Shown here piece by piece: positions 25,860-37,623 of a stretch of 64,000 bases of DNA. The stretch spans positions 496,646 to 560,645 of the forward strand of contig JAJVDF010000193.1 in assembly GCA_022410635.1 (NCBI GenBank). The letters run 5' to 3'. A program made the translations under genes and the position numbers. Source of the DNA: Tretioscincus oriximinensis. Taxonomy: Eukaryota; Chordata; Lepidosauria; Squamata; Gymnophthalmidae. How positions within the stretch are numbered: the first letter of the stretch is position 1; every line of letters begins with the position of its first letter. A model generated the notes under the pieces. That model was not told the origin of the DNA. It saw nothing but the letters and a program-made list of their open reading frames with translations, and searched no databases.

Positions 25860-26660
25860 GTAGGATTTGCACAACTGTTGCAGAATGGGAAGCAAGAAGT
25901 ATTGTAGCAGCTACAGTATATGCTATGCACATGTCTGCCCATCTCAAGATGCACAAATAACACAATATTGGAACTTTCATTCCCTGGCTGCAATGTTTCC
26001 ATCTGACAATGTGAACTGAACAGAGGAAACGTTCCTAGAAATTCACATGAGTAGCAACAGTAATGTCCCAGTTGAGAATGTGGACCCAAGTGCCTGACAG
26101 GTGTTGCTAATATAGTTGCAGTTAAGAACAGTAAGAAGTATTTTCCTACCATTCTTCAGTTATAGCTATAGAATCCTTGCCTTGGGTCAGGAGGGCATTG
26201 CACCTACACACAATGTGCTATGTGGTTGCAGAAATGTGCCAGCCTGAACATTCAGCATTCTATCATGGTGCCATACCAGAGCCATGGTGTCTAGCTTTGA
26301 CATAGCAAAAATAATTGGTAATCATGATATCTGGTTCTATAGTGATTTCAAACCATTGATCATTGTGCATTGACAGCAATATAGATGTCTTCGGTTTTAA
26401 CAGCTCAAAGTGGAGNTAGCCTTAATTGCATTTAAGTTGGTTGTAGGTCATTTCTTGTACTCACAAAAACATGGCCACTGACGCTCCTTTGAAAAATAAG
26501 ATACAGGTCTTATGAATACTGGTGATGTCAGAACTGACCCTCTTCACAAAGTGTTAATGATAAGACGTATATAGGAGAAGTGTGAGGTCATTGAAACACA
26601 GCATTATTCCATTGCACCCATTATACCAGGAATGTGTATGACATTTGATAGAGTAAAAGC
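25860..26660 (-). pseudogene. PIF/Harbinger transposase relic
   Basis: The DDE transposase of PIF/Harbinger elements (HARBI1 relatives) cuts and pastes DNA with a 3-bp TWA duplication. Reading the minus strand from 26660 downward, decayed blocks appear in family order. Near 26590-26640, HIPGIMGAME stands where the family has F-P-x-V-I-G-A-I-D, the first catalytic D now read as E. Near 26415-26461 is a Y-K-K-stop-P-T-T-N-L-N-A-I stretch in place of N-R-K-G-Y-x-S-I-N-V-Q. Near 26245-26305, ARHHGSG then WHHDR is in place of A-R-W-P-G-S-x-H-D. Near 26025-26050 is a G-T-F-P-L-F-S-S trace of the E-R-T-F-G-x-L-K block. Near 25867-25895 is a trace of L-H-N-I-C. Stops and frame changes occur throughout, so it is dead. 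The element ends were not found. Assignment is by motif order, not by search. Confidence 0.5.
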
Positions 26661-26971
26661 ATTGCCGAGTTGTAGTCTCTGGATTAAGATGGTAAAGTTA
26701 GTGTGGAAAGATCAATGACCCAGTTTGATTGCNTTCAACTATAGTGTGATCTGCCGTGGATTAAAATGTAGTCTGTGGAGATCAAAGGGAGACTTCAAAT
26801 CAAAGCTTTCTCTTTCTCTAGCCCTTTATGCACTTATTGACCTAGATTCATTTTAGTACATTGAGATGGTTTGATCCAGATTACCTATAGGAACGTGCAG
26901 CCTTGGCTACATTAGAAGTGGGTCAGTGCATGCTACAATGCAGATGTGAAATCGCTAATCCACAAGATGTG

Positions 26972-27285
26972 ACATAAGATCATAAGAAACAAGCCACAGC
27001 CCATCTAGTCTAGAATTATCTCACACAGTAGTCCACCCTCATCAGTTCTTGACTTCCTGAAAATGGTATTCCAGGAATACTGCCTTTCCCCCCATCCTAA
27101 TAGCCTAGGCTGACCAGATGACCCCTTTTTTGGGGGGGTGTATATTAATGGCTATTATAGGCTGACCAAATCTGGTCAGCCTATAATAGCCATTAATATA
27201 CTTGGCTTCCATTAATTTATCTAATCTTATCTTCAAGATATTCAGGCTATCAAATGCTCACTAGCTAGCTCCACAATGACTTTAA
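26972..27285 (-). mobile_element. CR1 LINE fragment split by a hAT MITE
   Basis: The plus strand reads CATAAGAAACAAGCC, CAGCCCATCTAGTCTAGAAT, ATCCTAATAGCC ... ATTAATATACTTGGCTTCCA and TTAATTTATCTAATCTTATC, which is the reverse complement of a CR1 3' region. A 78-bp hAT element sits inside it (27106-27183). Confidence 0.65.
27106..27183. mobile_element. Rearranged hAT MITE with 8-bp target duplication
   Basis: It begins TAGGCTGACCAGATGACCCC and ends TCTGGTCAGCCTA. The direct repeat TAATAGCC lies at 27098-27105 and 27184-27191, giving a perfect 8-bp target duplication. Most of the usual interior is missing. In its place is an inverted copy of the right terminus plus the right flank, so 27140-27201 is a 62-bp palindrome with 30 of 31 arm positions paired. 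Confidence 0.8.
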
Positions 27286-28753
27286 AAGCAACAGGCAGTG
27301 GTCCCCAGCAGAGAGAGATCTAAGGACATGTGAATTGGATACAAAAGTGATTTCACTATTTTGCCCCAATCCCATAGGCTTCTTGAAGCCATGCCTCTGT
27401 TCATGCAAATCCAGTATACATGCAAATGCACCACTGGTAAATCCTGATCAGGTGGCTTAGCATAGATGTAAACCTGATTAATGTGGTCTACCATATCACA
27501 GATATGGATTATCACTAGTGAACTCCTTAAATCAGATTACCAAATCTGTACATGGTATACCTGCGAGTGCTTCTAAAATAGTCTATATATACGCACAGTT
27601 GATGTAACTGGATCTGCTTATTCTGTACTGGTTTCATTAACCACAAAGAACTTTGCTATAAATATGGACCACTCCCCTCTCTTCATAAAACCTTTGTTTG
27701 TGAAGCTATGCCAAGAACCCAAGTATAGCCTACAGTATGTATTTTAATATATATCCAGGCTACAATATTTGACACTGTCTGAAAAGATTTAGAAGAACAG
27801 AACAAATAAATCCTAGAACCAATAAGAACTAATAACTTATTTTTCCTGTGCCATCACAAAGCCATAATAAACAAGTCAGCTATAAACAGGATATTCCCAC
27901 AGATTTAAGCAAGTATTATGTTACCACAGAATTTCAAAAATTAGGCCTCATGAGAATGCCTTGAAAGATCCCACTACAGCATTTTATTCTAATAAGTTTT
28001 GTAATTTACTCTTGATGAGAAAGCGTATCACTTTGTTCTCTGTCAAAGGCAAGCACAACTCTGCATCCCCCTGGGATTGCCTCACTTCAAGAGTATTTGG
28101 TAAAAATCAAAGACTGAATATGCCCAATGCTTGGCAGTGCAGAAATCAGCTGCCGGCCCTGTATGTATTTGAATATATTTGGATCAAAACTTATTCAGTG
28201 GAGGATGTGTGATAAATCTGCATGGCCAAAACTGGTCCCACTGAGTTTCCTGGAGCACGAACCTGTATTCCTGGCTGTCAGAGTATTCATAGCAGGTCCC
28301 CAAGTTTGCACAAGCTTAGATGTGGACAGGAGCTGTACCAGAACAGCAGTCCCAAGTGCATATGGCCTTATTCCAGGACTGCGGGGCCATTCCAAGGGGA
28401 AAAAAGTTTTAAAAATAACATAGTCTTATACCTTACTTTTGACTACAACTGAGAGTGTGATGGTGGTTACCATGGCTGAAGGTTTGGGGAGCTTTTTAAA
28501 GACTTACGCAGAAGCCAGAATAAGTATTCTCACTAATGATGGTAGAAAATAATCCCTTCTGTCAGCCATTTTGTTTGCAGTGTAAGTTATTTTGTGACCA
28601 TTAGAGAGACACATGGAGAGGTCTAGGAATTCCATGCATTCTCTTCTCTTCTATTCATTCTATTTAGAATAAAAAGTCAAATTTAAATATAAAATAAAAT
28701 TAAGCTGGCATGAGTCTTGAAGCAGCATAAACAGTTAATTTTGAAAAGGCAGT

Positions 28754-28758
<5 letters not shown>
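27286..28758. other. Unique DNA, no gene seen
   Basis: Overlapping frames of 76-98 codons on both strands at 28127-28452 are the densest coding-like spot, in somewhat GC-richer DNA. I recognise no domain and no splice pattern. Confidence 0.35.

Positions 28759-28791
<33 letters not shown>
28759..28791. repeat. (GT)n microsatellite
   Basis: An uninterrupted GT run of about 16 units. Confidence 0.95.
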
Positions 28792-28793
<2 letters not shown>

Positions 28794-29818
28794 TGTATGA
28801 ACCACCCAACATTGAAATCTTGAAAAAACATAATGATGTATCTGAAAATAAGAATCTACATTTTCTTCAAGAGTTTCTATCAGAATAGATTAAATATAGA
28901 TATGCATACACAAATGTACATATTTGGCAAGATAATTGCAAGTAATCTGTCTTTAATCTGTAAAAACCAGGTTTTCAAAGGCACACCTCTCCAACAAAGC
29001 ACTTCAACTGCTCAGTAATCCTGCAGGGTATATGTTTTTCCTCCTTTGCTAGCTAAAATCACAGGGGGGGGACTCTTAAGGAGTTGATTTCTAGTGTTAA
29101 TTTTTATTTCTAATGCTTCTGATGAATGACATTGACCACATTCTGAGTTCTGCACTTGCACAACTGATCCAAACTCCACTGCCAGAGCAAAACACACTTT
29201 AAAATTCATAATCCCTACAGAGTGTTTTCAGTCTTTTTATACTAGCTGAACTCAAAGGGGAGGAGGATATGCTAGGAAGAGAGNGAGAGAGAAAGAAGGA
29301 AATGTTAAAGAACTCATTAACAAAAGGTCTGGGATTTTTAAAAACTCTTTTCCACTAACTTCTCGCTCACTTACAAAATTCATATTTTTAAAAAATGAAC
29401 CGATAGTATTTCGGCATACAGAAAAAATGGTGCATAAAATAAATTCAATACCAGGTGTTGTGGAGAATACAGGTGTTACACTGGTAGAAATATATAAAGG
29501 ATTGTGGTGTCTTCTGTTGGCATTTCCATCTGATAGCACTTGTTCAATGCTTATCATGGTTTCGGTTTTAATCAAAGAAACGGCCTTAGCTTTTAATTAC
29601 AAAGGTAAACAATACTGCAAAGAATGTTAACATTTACATTTTACGCATAAAGAGCCCTATCAATGGAAATAACTCAAGGTCACTTTGATTTTTTNATTAT
29701 TTCATCCATCGTAGATTATATCTGCATTTACTTTGCTGGACAATTGTAAGTGGTACAGCTGGCCTGGAACAAATAACATGTGTTATTGTCTTTAGTAGTT
29801 CCAAAAATGCAGGCAAGA
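28792..29818. other. Unique DNA, no gene seen
   Basis: Nothing recognised. Short frames at 29252-29630 overlap on both strands and have no known family. Confidence 0.4.
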
Positions 29819-30062
29819 ATGGCACAGTTGACTAAGTGCTGGCCTTTCATCTGGGAAATCCAGATGTATTGAGGCCCTTTGTCAGACATGGAGGGAGTGA
29901 GCTCCTTCTACTATCTTGTAGCTCTAGCCAACTCAGCTATTCCAAAGAAATGTAAACTGCATTACCATTAGATAAATAAGGACCACCACTCACCATCTTC
30001 ATCTTCATCTTCTTCATCTTCTTCTTCATCATCTTCTTCTTCTTTATCTTTTTCATTTTCTT
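29819..30062 (+). mobile_element. tRNA-derived SINE, 3'-shortened, with CTT/CAT tail
   Basis: The head GGCACAGTTGACTAAGTGCT and the B-box region are followed by CTCTAGCCAACTCAGCTATT and GATAAATAAGGACCACCACT. The element then jumps at about 29992 into a CTT/CAT repeat (29993-30062) without the usual GTAAGCC hairpin, so the LINE-like 3' end has been lost. Confidence 0.7.
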
Positions 30063-31297
30063 CACCATCAGCTTCCTAAATGAAGGACAAATCAATGCAT
30101 TGTCTTGGAGTATTCATGAATGATTGCATGTATCTCCTTTGAAGGGCATTAGTGCAAGATATAAAGTTATGCAAAATAAAGCATTTTGATACTCTGCTTG
30201 TGAGAAAGCAGGGTGCTTATTAAGACCTGAACATTACAATTTTCATTGACCTTTTCTATCACTCCCCCATGTGTGCGATAACCTTTAAAAAATGTGACTT
30301 CTAGATCTGAACACAGCATTCAAATTGAGTTTTGCTAACAGATTCAAAAGAAAGCATTAGCATAACAGTTTAGCTTCCACTGAACCAACGAACAACAAAG
30401 TACACGAAAGTATGACTATGGATCCAAAAAAAGAAGCAATTTCAGCAGGCACAGTTTAGTGTCTGTTCTTTTTACTTGCTTCCAGAGTACTGTAACCAGG
30501 AAAAGATTTGAAACATATATATTTTTAACGTGAGTTGTGCAACTGCCTTGATCGTCTTGGGCTTTCATTAGAAAAACTCAGTGTGTTTCTTCCATGATCA
30601 TATCTTCACCTACTTTCCTTACATATAAATAAGTGAAGGCAGAAAGCCAGACTGTAGGGAGGGCACCTAATACTCCTTGATTCTCTAACTTGTTTTTCCA
30701 TTTGATCATATGGCGCACCCCTAGTTTTGACACCAAGGTCTCTTTGTATAATGCCAGTTNTTTACATGGACCATAGAGTCTGCACTCTAAAACTTCCCTC
30801 CATTCCCTAAGTTTCCAAAGGCAGCCAAAAGTAAGACAAGACAGCCAGCAAACTCCTTCATGACTCCCCTTTTCTGGAATTATTTCTAAGGATTAAGCAC
30901 AGATAGGNTGAAAGCTGCCCTTTAGCCGTATGGTGGAACAGGTCCCTTTTTAAAGAAAACAAGATGAGCTTTCAAAACATGATGGGGGCAGGGGGAGAAA
31001 ATGGAACACAATAATAAATATAAGTTTAGCGATACCAAATTCGCAGAAGTGATCCTGTCTCCAGATTAGTGTCTTAAATGCAATATTTCCTTAATTTATC
31101 AAATGTATATTCACTTTGTTTCATGTAAAACAGTGACCAAAAGACATGGGCAATCAGGAATACTGCCAATGGGGAGGAAGGAGATAAGGAGGCAAGGAAA
31201 GAAAAGTTCCTTCATACATTCATTGGTGGTGACAACAAAGACGTTGACGATAATAATAAATAATAAATTAATAATCGTAAACAACAACAACAACAAC
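30063..31297. other. Unique DNA, source of a templated insertion
   Basis: No gene recognised. Bases 30718-30747 are the exact reverse complement of 32311-32340 (see findings). Confidence 0.45.
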
Positions 31298-33008
<1,711 letters not shown>

Positions 33009-33052
33009 ACTACTACTACTACTACTACTACTACTATTACTACTACTACTAC

Positions 33053-33084
<32 letters not shown>

Positions 33085-33130
33085 CAACAACAACAACAAT
33101 AATAAAATATAAAATACAACAACAACAACA
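33009..33130. repeat. Self-complementary (ACT)n-(AGT)n microsatellite, then (AAC)n
   Basis: ACT units (33009-33052, one ATT) switch directly to AGT units (33053-33083), so the two halves can pair as a hairpin. AAC units and A-rich DNA follow to 33130. Confidence 0.95.
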
Positions 33131-33306
33131 TTAACTGCATACTATTAACTGCATACTAAAATTCTAAACTGTCCTGTGCTTGTTGAAATATATATTGCCT
33201 CTGTACACTGAAACTGTTTTAAGATAAATACATTTATATTGTATTTCATGCTGCAATAATGTATTAGTTCTTCTCCTTCCTTCAAGAATTTCAACAGGTA
33301 AGGCTC

Positions 33307-33419
<113 letters not shown>

Positions 33420-33469
33420 CTGTCACTTCCCTATTTTTAGATGTTGCTGTCTTTAATAAGTTAATTGCA

Positions 33470-33570
33470 TTTTTATTGTTAACCGCCCTGAGACCTTTGG
33501 GTATAGCGCAAAGATAGACATGTAAATAAATAAATAAATAAAGATAGATATGTAAATAAATAAATAAAAT
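33470..33570 (+). mobile_element. L2 LINE 3' end with duplicated tail
   Basis: TTAACCGCCCTGAGACCTTT and GGGTATAGCGCAAAGATAGA are the L2 3' hairpin, followed by (TAAA)n. The unit AGATAGAYATGTAAATAAAT then occurs a second time. Confidence 0.8.
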
Positions 33571-34952
33571 TATTATTGAAATCCTGTGCGCAATCAAGTA
33601 GTCAGAACAAATAGCAGAAATATAAGTTAATAGTACTAACAATCAAAAAGGATAGAAATTCTCAGTCTTAATACCATAGGTCTGTATTAATTTATGCAAA
33701 AACATCTCATGTTTCTAAAGTAGGCAAAAACGTAAACCACTGGCTCAATTTTCCATTGCAAAAAGGATGCATGGAAGAGGTTGTGGGGGTAGAACAAATG
33801 ATTCCATTGAGCAGCTTTTAGAAGCAGAGACCATTTAGTTACAGATTTTTGATCGTCTGTGCGTTCCCAGTCATTATAGATTATTGTGACATAATGAGTT
33901 CATTTAATCCCTCTGTATCACAGTTTTCACTCACTGTGTTCTCTTCTTCTCTCTGCTCCCACATGCATTGGGAAGTATGTTCCTCCAAAGTGCAACCCAA
34001 GAACAATGCTTTTGTGAATCCTGCAATAAAAGCAGAGGTTGCGTTTCGAACTCTATGTGTCTTTCCAACTCTATGGTTCTACGATTCATCAGGATTAAAA
34101 TAAATGTGTATGTGTCAAGTATGTTTTGGAGGCCAGCAGTAGCCTGTGTAGATGAAACCCACAAATCTTTTCATCTTTACTATTTTTGAAACTTATAATG
34201 AGAATTACTAACGGACCTATCCCAGATTTGACAAGAATTAATAAGACATGGCAAAAATCTTGACAAAGAATGTGCCATTCAGTTTACCAGTTTTCAGTCA
34301 CATAGGCACGGTTCTGATAGCAGGTTTCAAATTGGTTTGAGATATAGGTGACATACCCTCCTATATTTCCATTTTAATGCCAATTTGTGCAATTACCAAT
34401 AAGTAACTTGGAAGGAATGGTCAGAGCTCTGGAAAAAGGGTGTAGAAACAGCGGGATTTGGGACAAAACACATTCTGCTGCTGTGCTGTGGAGCACTATA
34501 GGGTGTGTTTATGTGTTTGTGTGTGTTGAAAGGAAGCACTGATTAACTTTAATTGGAGATGTGGGNTTTTTTTGTGAGTTTCTGTCAGCCTAGCTATCTA
34601 TCTTCTTCCACATACTCTCACTGTGACAATGCAGACAATAAACAGGAGGGGTTTGGGACCATCACTTTCCCCACACAAAATAGGGTGCCTTCCATCCGCC
34701 CCCAAAGTCCAGATCCCTGGCCTCATATTGGAAAAAATGGGTCTCATGCTTGAAAGTGGATCTAGACCTGAACTAATTCAAATACACTTTAGTCTGNTTT
34801 TAGTCCATGTTTCCTCAGGACTCCATGTTTAGTCATCAGAATGTTAAAATGAATGTCAGTCCTGTGCAAATACAATTAATGTCCTCTTTAGATTAAACAT
34901 GGGGAATATCAGTACAGTGCAAATAGAAGTCATACTCTGTTTGTGTTGAAGA
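33571..34952. other. Unique DNA, no gene seen
   Basis: Overlapping frames of 66-84 codons at 33849-34189 have no recognisable domain. Confidence 0.4.
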
Positions 34953-35169
34953 GTAGTTTAATGTAGTGGTTGAAGTGTTGGACTCTTATCTGATAATCTC
35001 CCCAGTTCGATTCCACACACCTCTATGAAGCCAGCTGGGTGATCTTGGGCCAGTCACAGTTCNTTAAAACCCTCTCAGCCATGCCTACTTCACTGGGTGT
35101 CTGTTGTGGAAAAAGCAACAAGAGCTAGAAGTGCCACCCTTTGCTGAAAGGGGCATTACAAAATAAATA

Positions 35170-35171
<2 letters not shown>
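34953..35171 (+). mobile_element. Squamate-type tRNA SINE (second family)
   Basis: The head TTTAATGTAGTGGTTGAAGT and the region CCCAGTTCGATTCCACAC (B box GTTCGATTCC) are followed by GATCTTGGGCCAGTCACAGT, CCTCTCAGCCATGCCTACTT and GGTGTCTGTTGTGG. These phrases are characteristic of a SINE that is very common in squamates, from memory. It ends GCATTACAAAATAAATATG and runs into (GAT)n. Confidence 0.8.
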
Positions 35172-35212
<41 letters not shown>

Positions 35213-35398
35213 NNNNNNNNNNNNNNNNNNNNNNNNNNNNNNNNNNNNNNNNNNNNNNNNNNNNNNNNNNNNNNNNNNNNNNNNNNNNNNNNNNNNNNNN
35301 NNNNNNNNNNNNNNNNNNNNNNNNNNNNNNNNNNNNNNNNNNNNNNNNNNNNAGAAGAAGAAGAAGAAGAAGAAGAAGAAGAAGAAGAAGAAGAAGAA
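35172..35398. repeat. (GAT)n and (AGA)n microsatellites around an assembly gap
   Basis: About 14 GAT units (35172-35212), 140 n (35213-35352), then about 15 AGA units (35353-35398). The gap most likely stands for more microsatellite. Peptide frames through the n run are meaningless. Confidence 0.95.
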
Positions 35399-35765
35399 AT
35401 GGGTTCTTATACCCCGCTTTTCCTTACCTTTCAAAGGGACTCAAAGCGGCTTACAAGGGTATATTTTTTGGGCTGAAGGCTTACATTCTATCTTCCCCAC
35501 CAGGCTGTGGTGGTTCCCATGTATCTACTTGCAGTCAGTTGCAATTTCTTGCAATTCATGCTTTCAAATAGCTGGATTGGCTAGAGCTACAGGCTGGTGA
35601 AAGGTGCTCACCCCTCCCCATGTCCGAAACAGGGCTTCAAAATCCAATCTTCCAGATGAGAGACGGATTCCTTAGCGACTGAGCTATCCGTATCTGCAAT
35701 CAAGGAAGGGTCAATCAGGGTGTAATAAGGTGGAATTACTTGTTGTCAGTGATGCACACTGGGAA
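35396..35765 (-). mobile_element. tRNA-derived SINE with 5' leader, inverted
   Basis: On the minus strand this is the same element as 3364-3720, including the leader upstream of the tRNA head (35697-35765; TTCCCAGTGTGCATCACTGA on the minus strand). The leader here has about 8 extra bases. Both copies begin at the same base. The body still has the CAAAGCGGCTT / AAAAGCGGGG hairpin in good order, so this copy is fairly young. Confidence 0.85.
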
Positions 35766-37075
35766 GAAGATGAAGATGAAGATCTAGTAGTACTACTACT
35801 ANTAGTAGTGTATGGGGCCATACACAAATGGGACCATTTGACTTTACTTCATCCTTTAACAATAACAAAAGCTCTGTAAGATTTCAAGCTTTATCCATGC
35901 ATCATCTGCCCCTGTAGTATGTAAAAAATGAGATGTGATATTGAATTGAGGACCCCTCCTTCATAATATTTTGGGATGGTGATCCCAGTGGTCACAACAG
36001 CAAATCAACCATTTTCATTACTTTTTGAGTAACAAGGGCATCACTCGGTGCTTTGTCTAGTCTCATCTATGTCAAATTGTCAAGAAAAGCTCCTATTACT
36101 ATTTGCTTCCTTCAAGCTCTAAATGGGAAATAATATCTACAAATCATTGAAGACATTATTTCCTCTTTTGCTTTACACTCAGATAATATTTTAGCAACTG
36201 AAACAAATTAAGGCAAACATCTTGCAATATATATGATACATGCATTCTACGAAGCTAAAGATTAAGTTTCCAATATAATGCAAAAACGTGCATAGAGATA
36301 CTGTTTTTTCATATCCCTCTCTCTCCTGTAAATTTATTGTCTGTCTCCAGTTATCAATTTAGTTGCCAGCAAATTTGCAAAAAAAAAAAACACCCAAAAA
36401 ACAGTGAACAGTATCAAGGGACTTTATCCACTGCGGGACCATAAAGTTAAAAAGTCCCAGTTAATCAATGAGAAATTTAGTACTTGTTGCTACAATTACA
36501 AAGATAATAGTTCCTTTATGTCAGTGCCTTTAGTACCGCAGCTGTAAAATAGCTTTTAAATTCAGCATTTTCAAGTAACAGAAATTAATAGGAGGTCATT
36601 TTTTTTTACCAGAGAAATTTTAGGGGCCCATCCTCTCTAATCATCATTAAAAACTAAATCCACGGGAGAAGAGGCACTTTACTGATTGTCAAGTGGAAGC
36701 TATTATTCATTTGATGAAGCTCTTGGCACTGCGCCATTTATTCTGCTGTAGAGCCTGCTGGTTGTTCTACTTCATCTCTTGCAATCAAGGTTATTTCTGC
36801 CTGCCAAGAGTTATTTATAGAGTGAACAAAAAATAATAATAAAATAAAATAAAAAATAAAGGGTGGTGTGTGTGTGGAGAACCAATGCAATTTTCAGGAT
36901 ATTTTTTAAAAGAAAAAAAGAAACTTTCAAACTTTGCAAGTGAGCAATTGTTTTTTTTACTTTCCAAGAAGCATTTTGTTTGATTTTTTTAAAAATATAT
37001 CTAAAAATACAGTTTTGGGATTGAAAGAGAGAATTTGCACTTCGATTGTAGCACTGTAAAAGCAAGCAACTGGAA
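35766..37075. other. Repeat-poor block, possible conserved non-coding DNA
   Basis: Between about 36050 and 36800 no repeat family or long frame is seen, and the DNA has a mixed AT-rich texture with words such as CAGTTAATCAATGAG, CACTTTACTGATTGTCAAGT and GCCATTTATTCTGC that hold candidate homeodomain-like sites. I infer, weakly, that it could be a conserved enhancer-type element. Confidence 0.3.
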
Positions 37076-37088
37076 TGCTCCCTTCATG

Positions 37089-37322
37089 TTGCTAATTGCC
37101 TCACTATTCCCTTATGATTCTCAAAGCATTCTTAAACTTATCTTAAAACATGTATTTGTTTTCATACTTTGAGACTGGGGCCAGTAGCAGAACAGAATTG
37201 TCATTGCTAATTATTTGACTACTCTCAAATNACACCCAAAGCGTGCTTAATCATATCTTAAACTTAACCTTGTGTGAGCAACTTAAAACGTGATGACACN
37301 TTAAGTTTAGGTTAAGTTTCTT
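37089..37322. repeat. Tandem pair of a dispersed 57-bp unit, then a small inverted repeat
   Basis: Units at 37089-37146 and 37205-37260 share GCTAATT, a CTACT/CACTATTC block and a CTTAA-x-x-x-TATCTTA end, and both match 14710-14766. Next to them is an inverted repeat, AAACTTAACCT ... AGGTTAAGTTT (about 37260-37322). Confidence 0.55.
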
Positions 37323-37475
37323 GAACAGTGAAAAATGCTGTTTATCGGACGTTCAAGCCACGTGAAAGTTTTCACCTAGTTGTGGTAAAGGGACGTCCCA
37401 AGTATGTAGAACATTCTTATCAGAAGCCCTGTATCACATGTTGCTGCTGCCTGGGATTGCTTACAGGGGGAATNA

Positions 37476-37623
37476 GGCCCTGTCCACATGGACCCTTATT
37501 CTGGGTAACATCTCAAGATAGAGCTTCGTCTTGCACATGCCGTCCATCCACATGGTATAGTTGGGGCCTGCCTTAGTCTACACCAAGGGATANTCAAAGA
37601 TAAGGCTCTGTGCGGACAGGGCC
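37476..37623. mobile_element. PIF/Harbinger-type MITE
   Basis: Termini are GGCCCTGTCCACATGGACCC on the left and CTGTGCGGACAGGGCC on the right, in inverted orientation. The flanks are TNA (37473-37475) and TAA (37624-37626), as expected for the 3-bp Harbinger duplication. The 148-bp interior matches the 51903 copy in words such as CCTTATTCT, GGCCTGCC and TAGTCT/TAGCCT. It has no coding capacity; a Harbinger transposase relic lies at 25860. Confidence 0.75.

Noticed and set aside
33009..33130. CRISPR-like or satellite array
   Set aside because: It is a trinucleotide microsatellite without spacers, in a vertebrate context.
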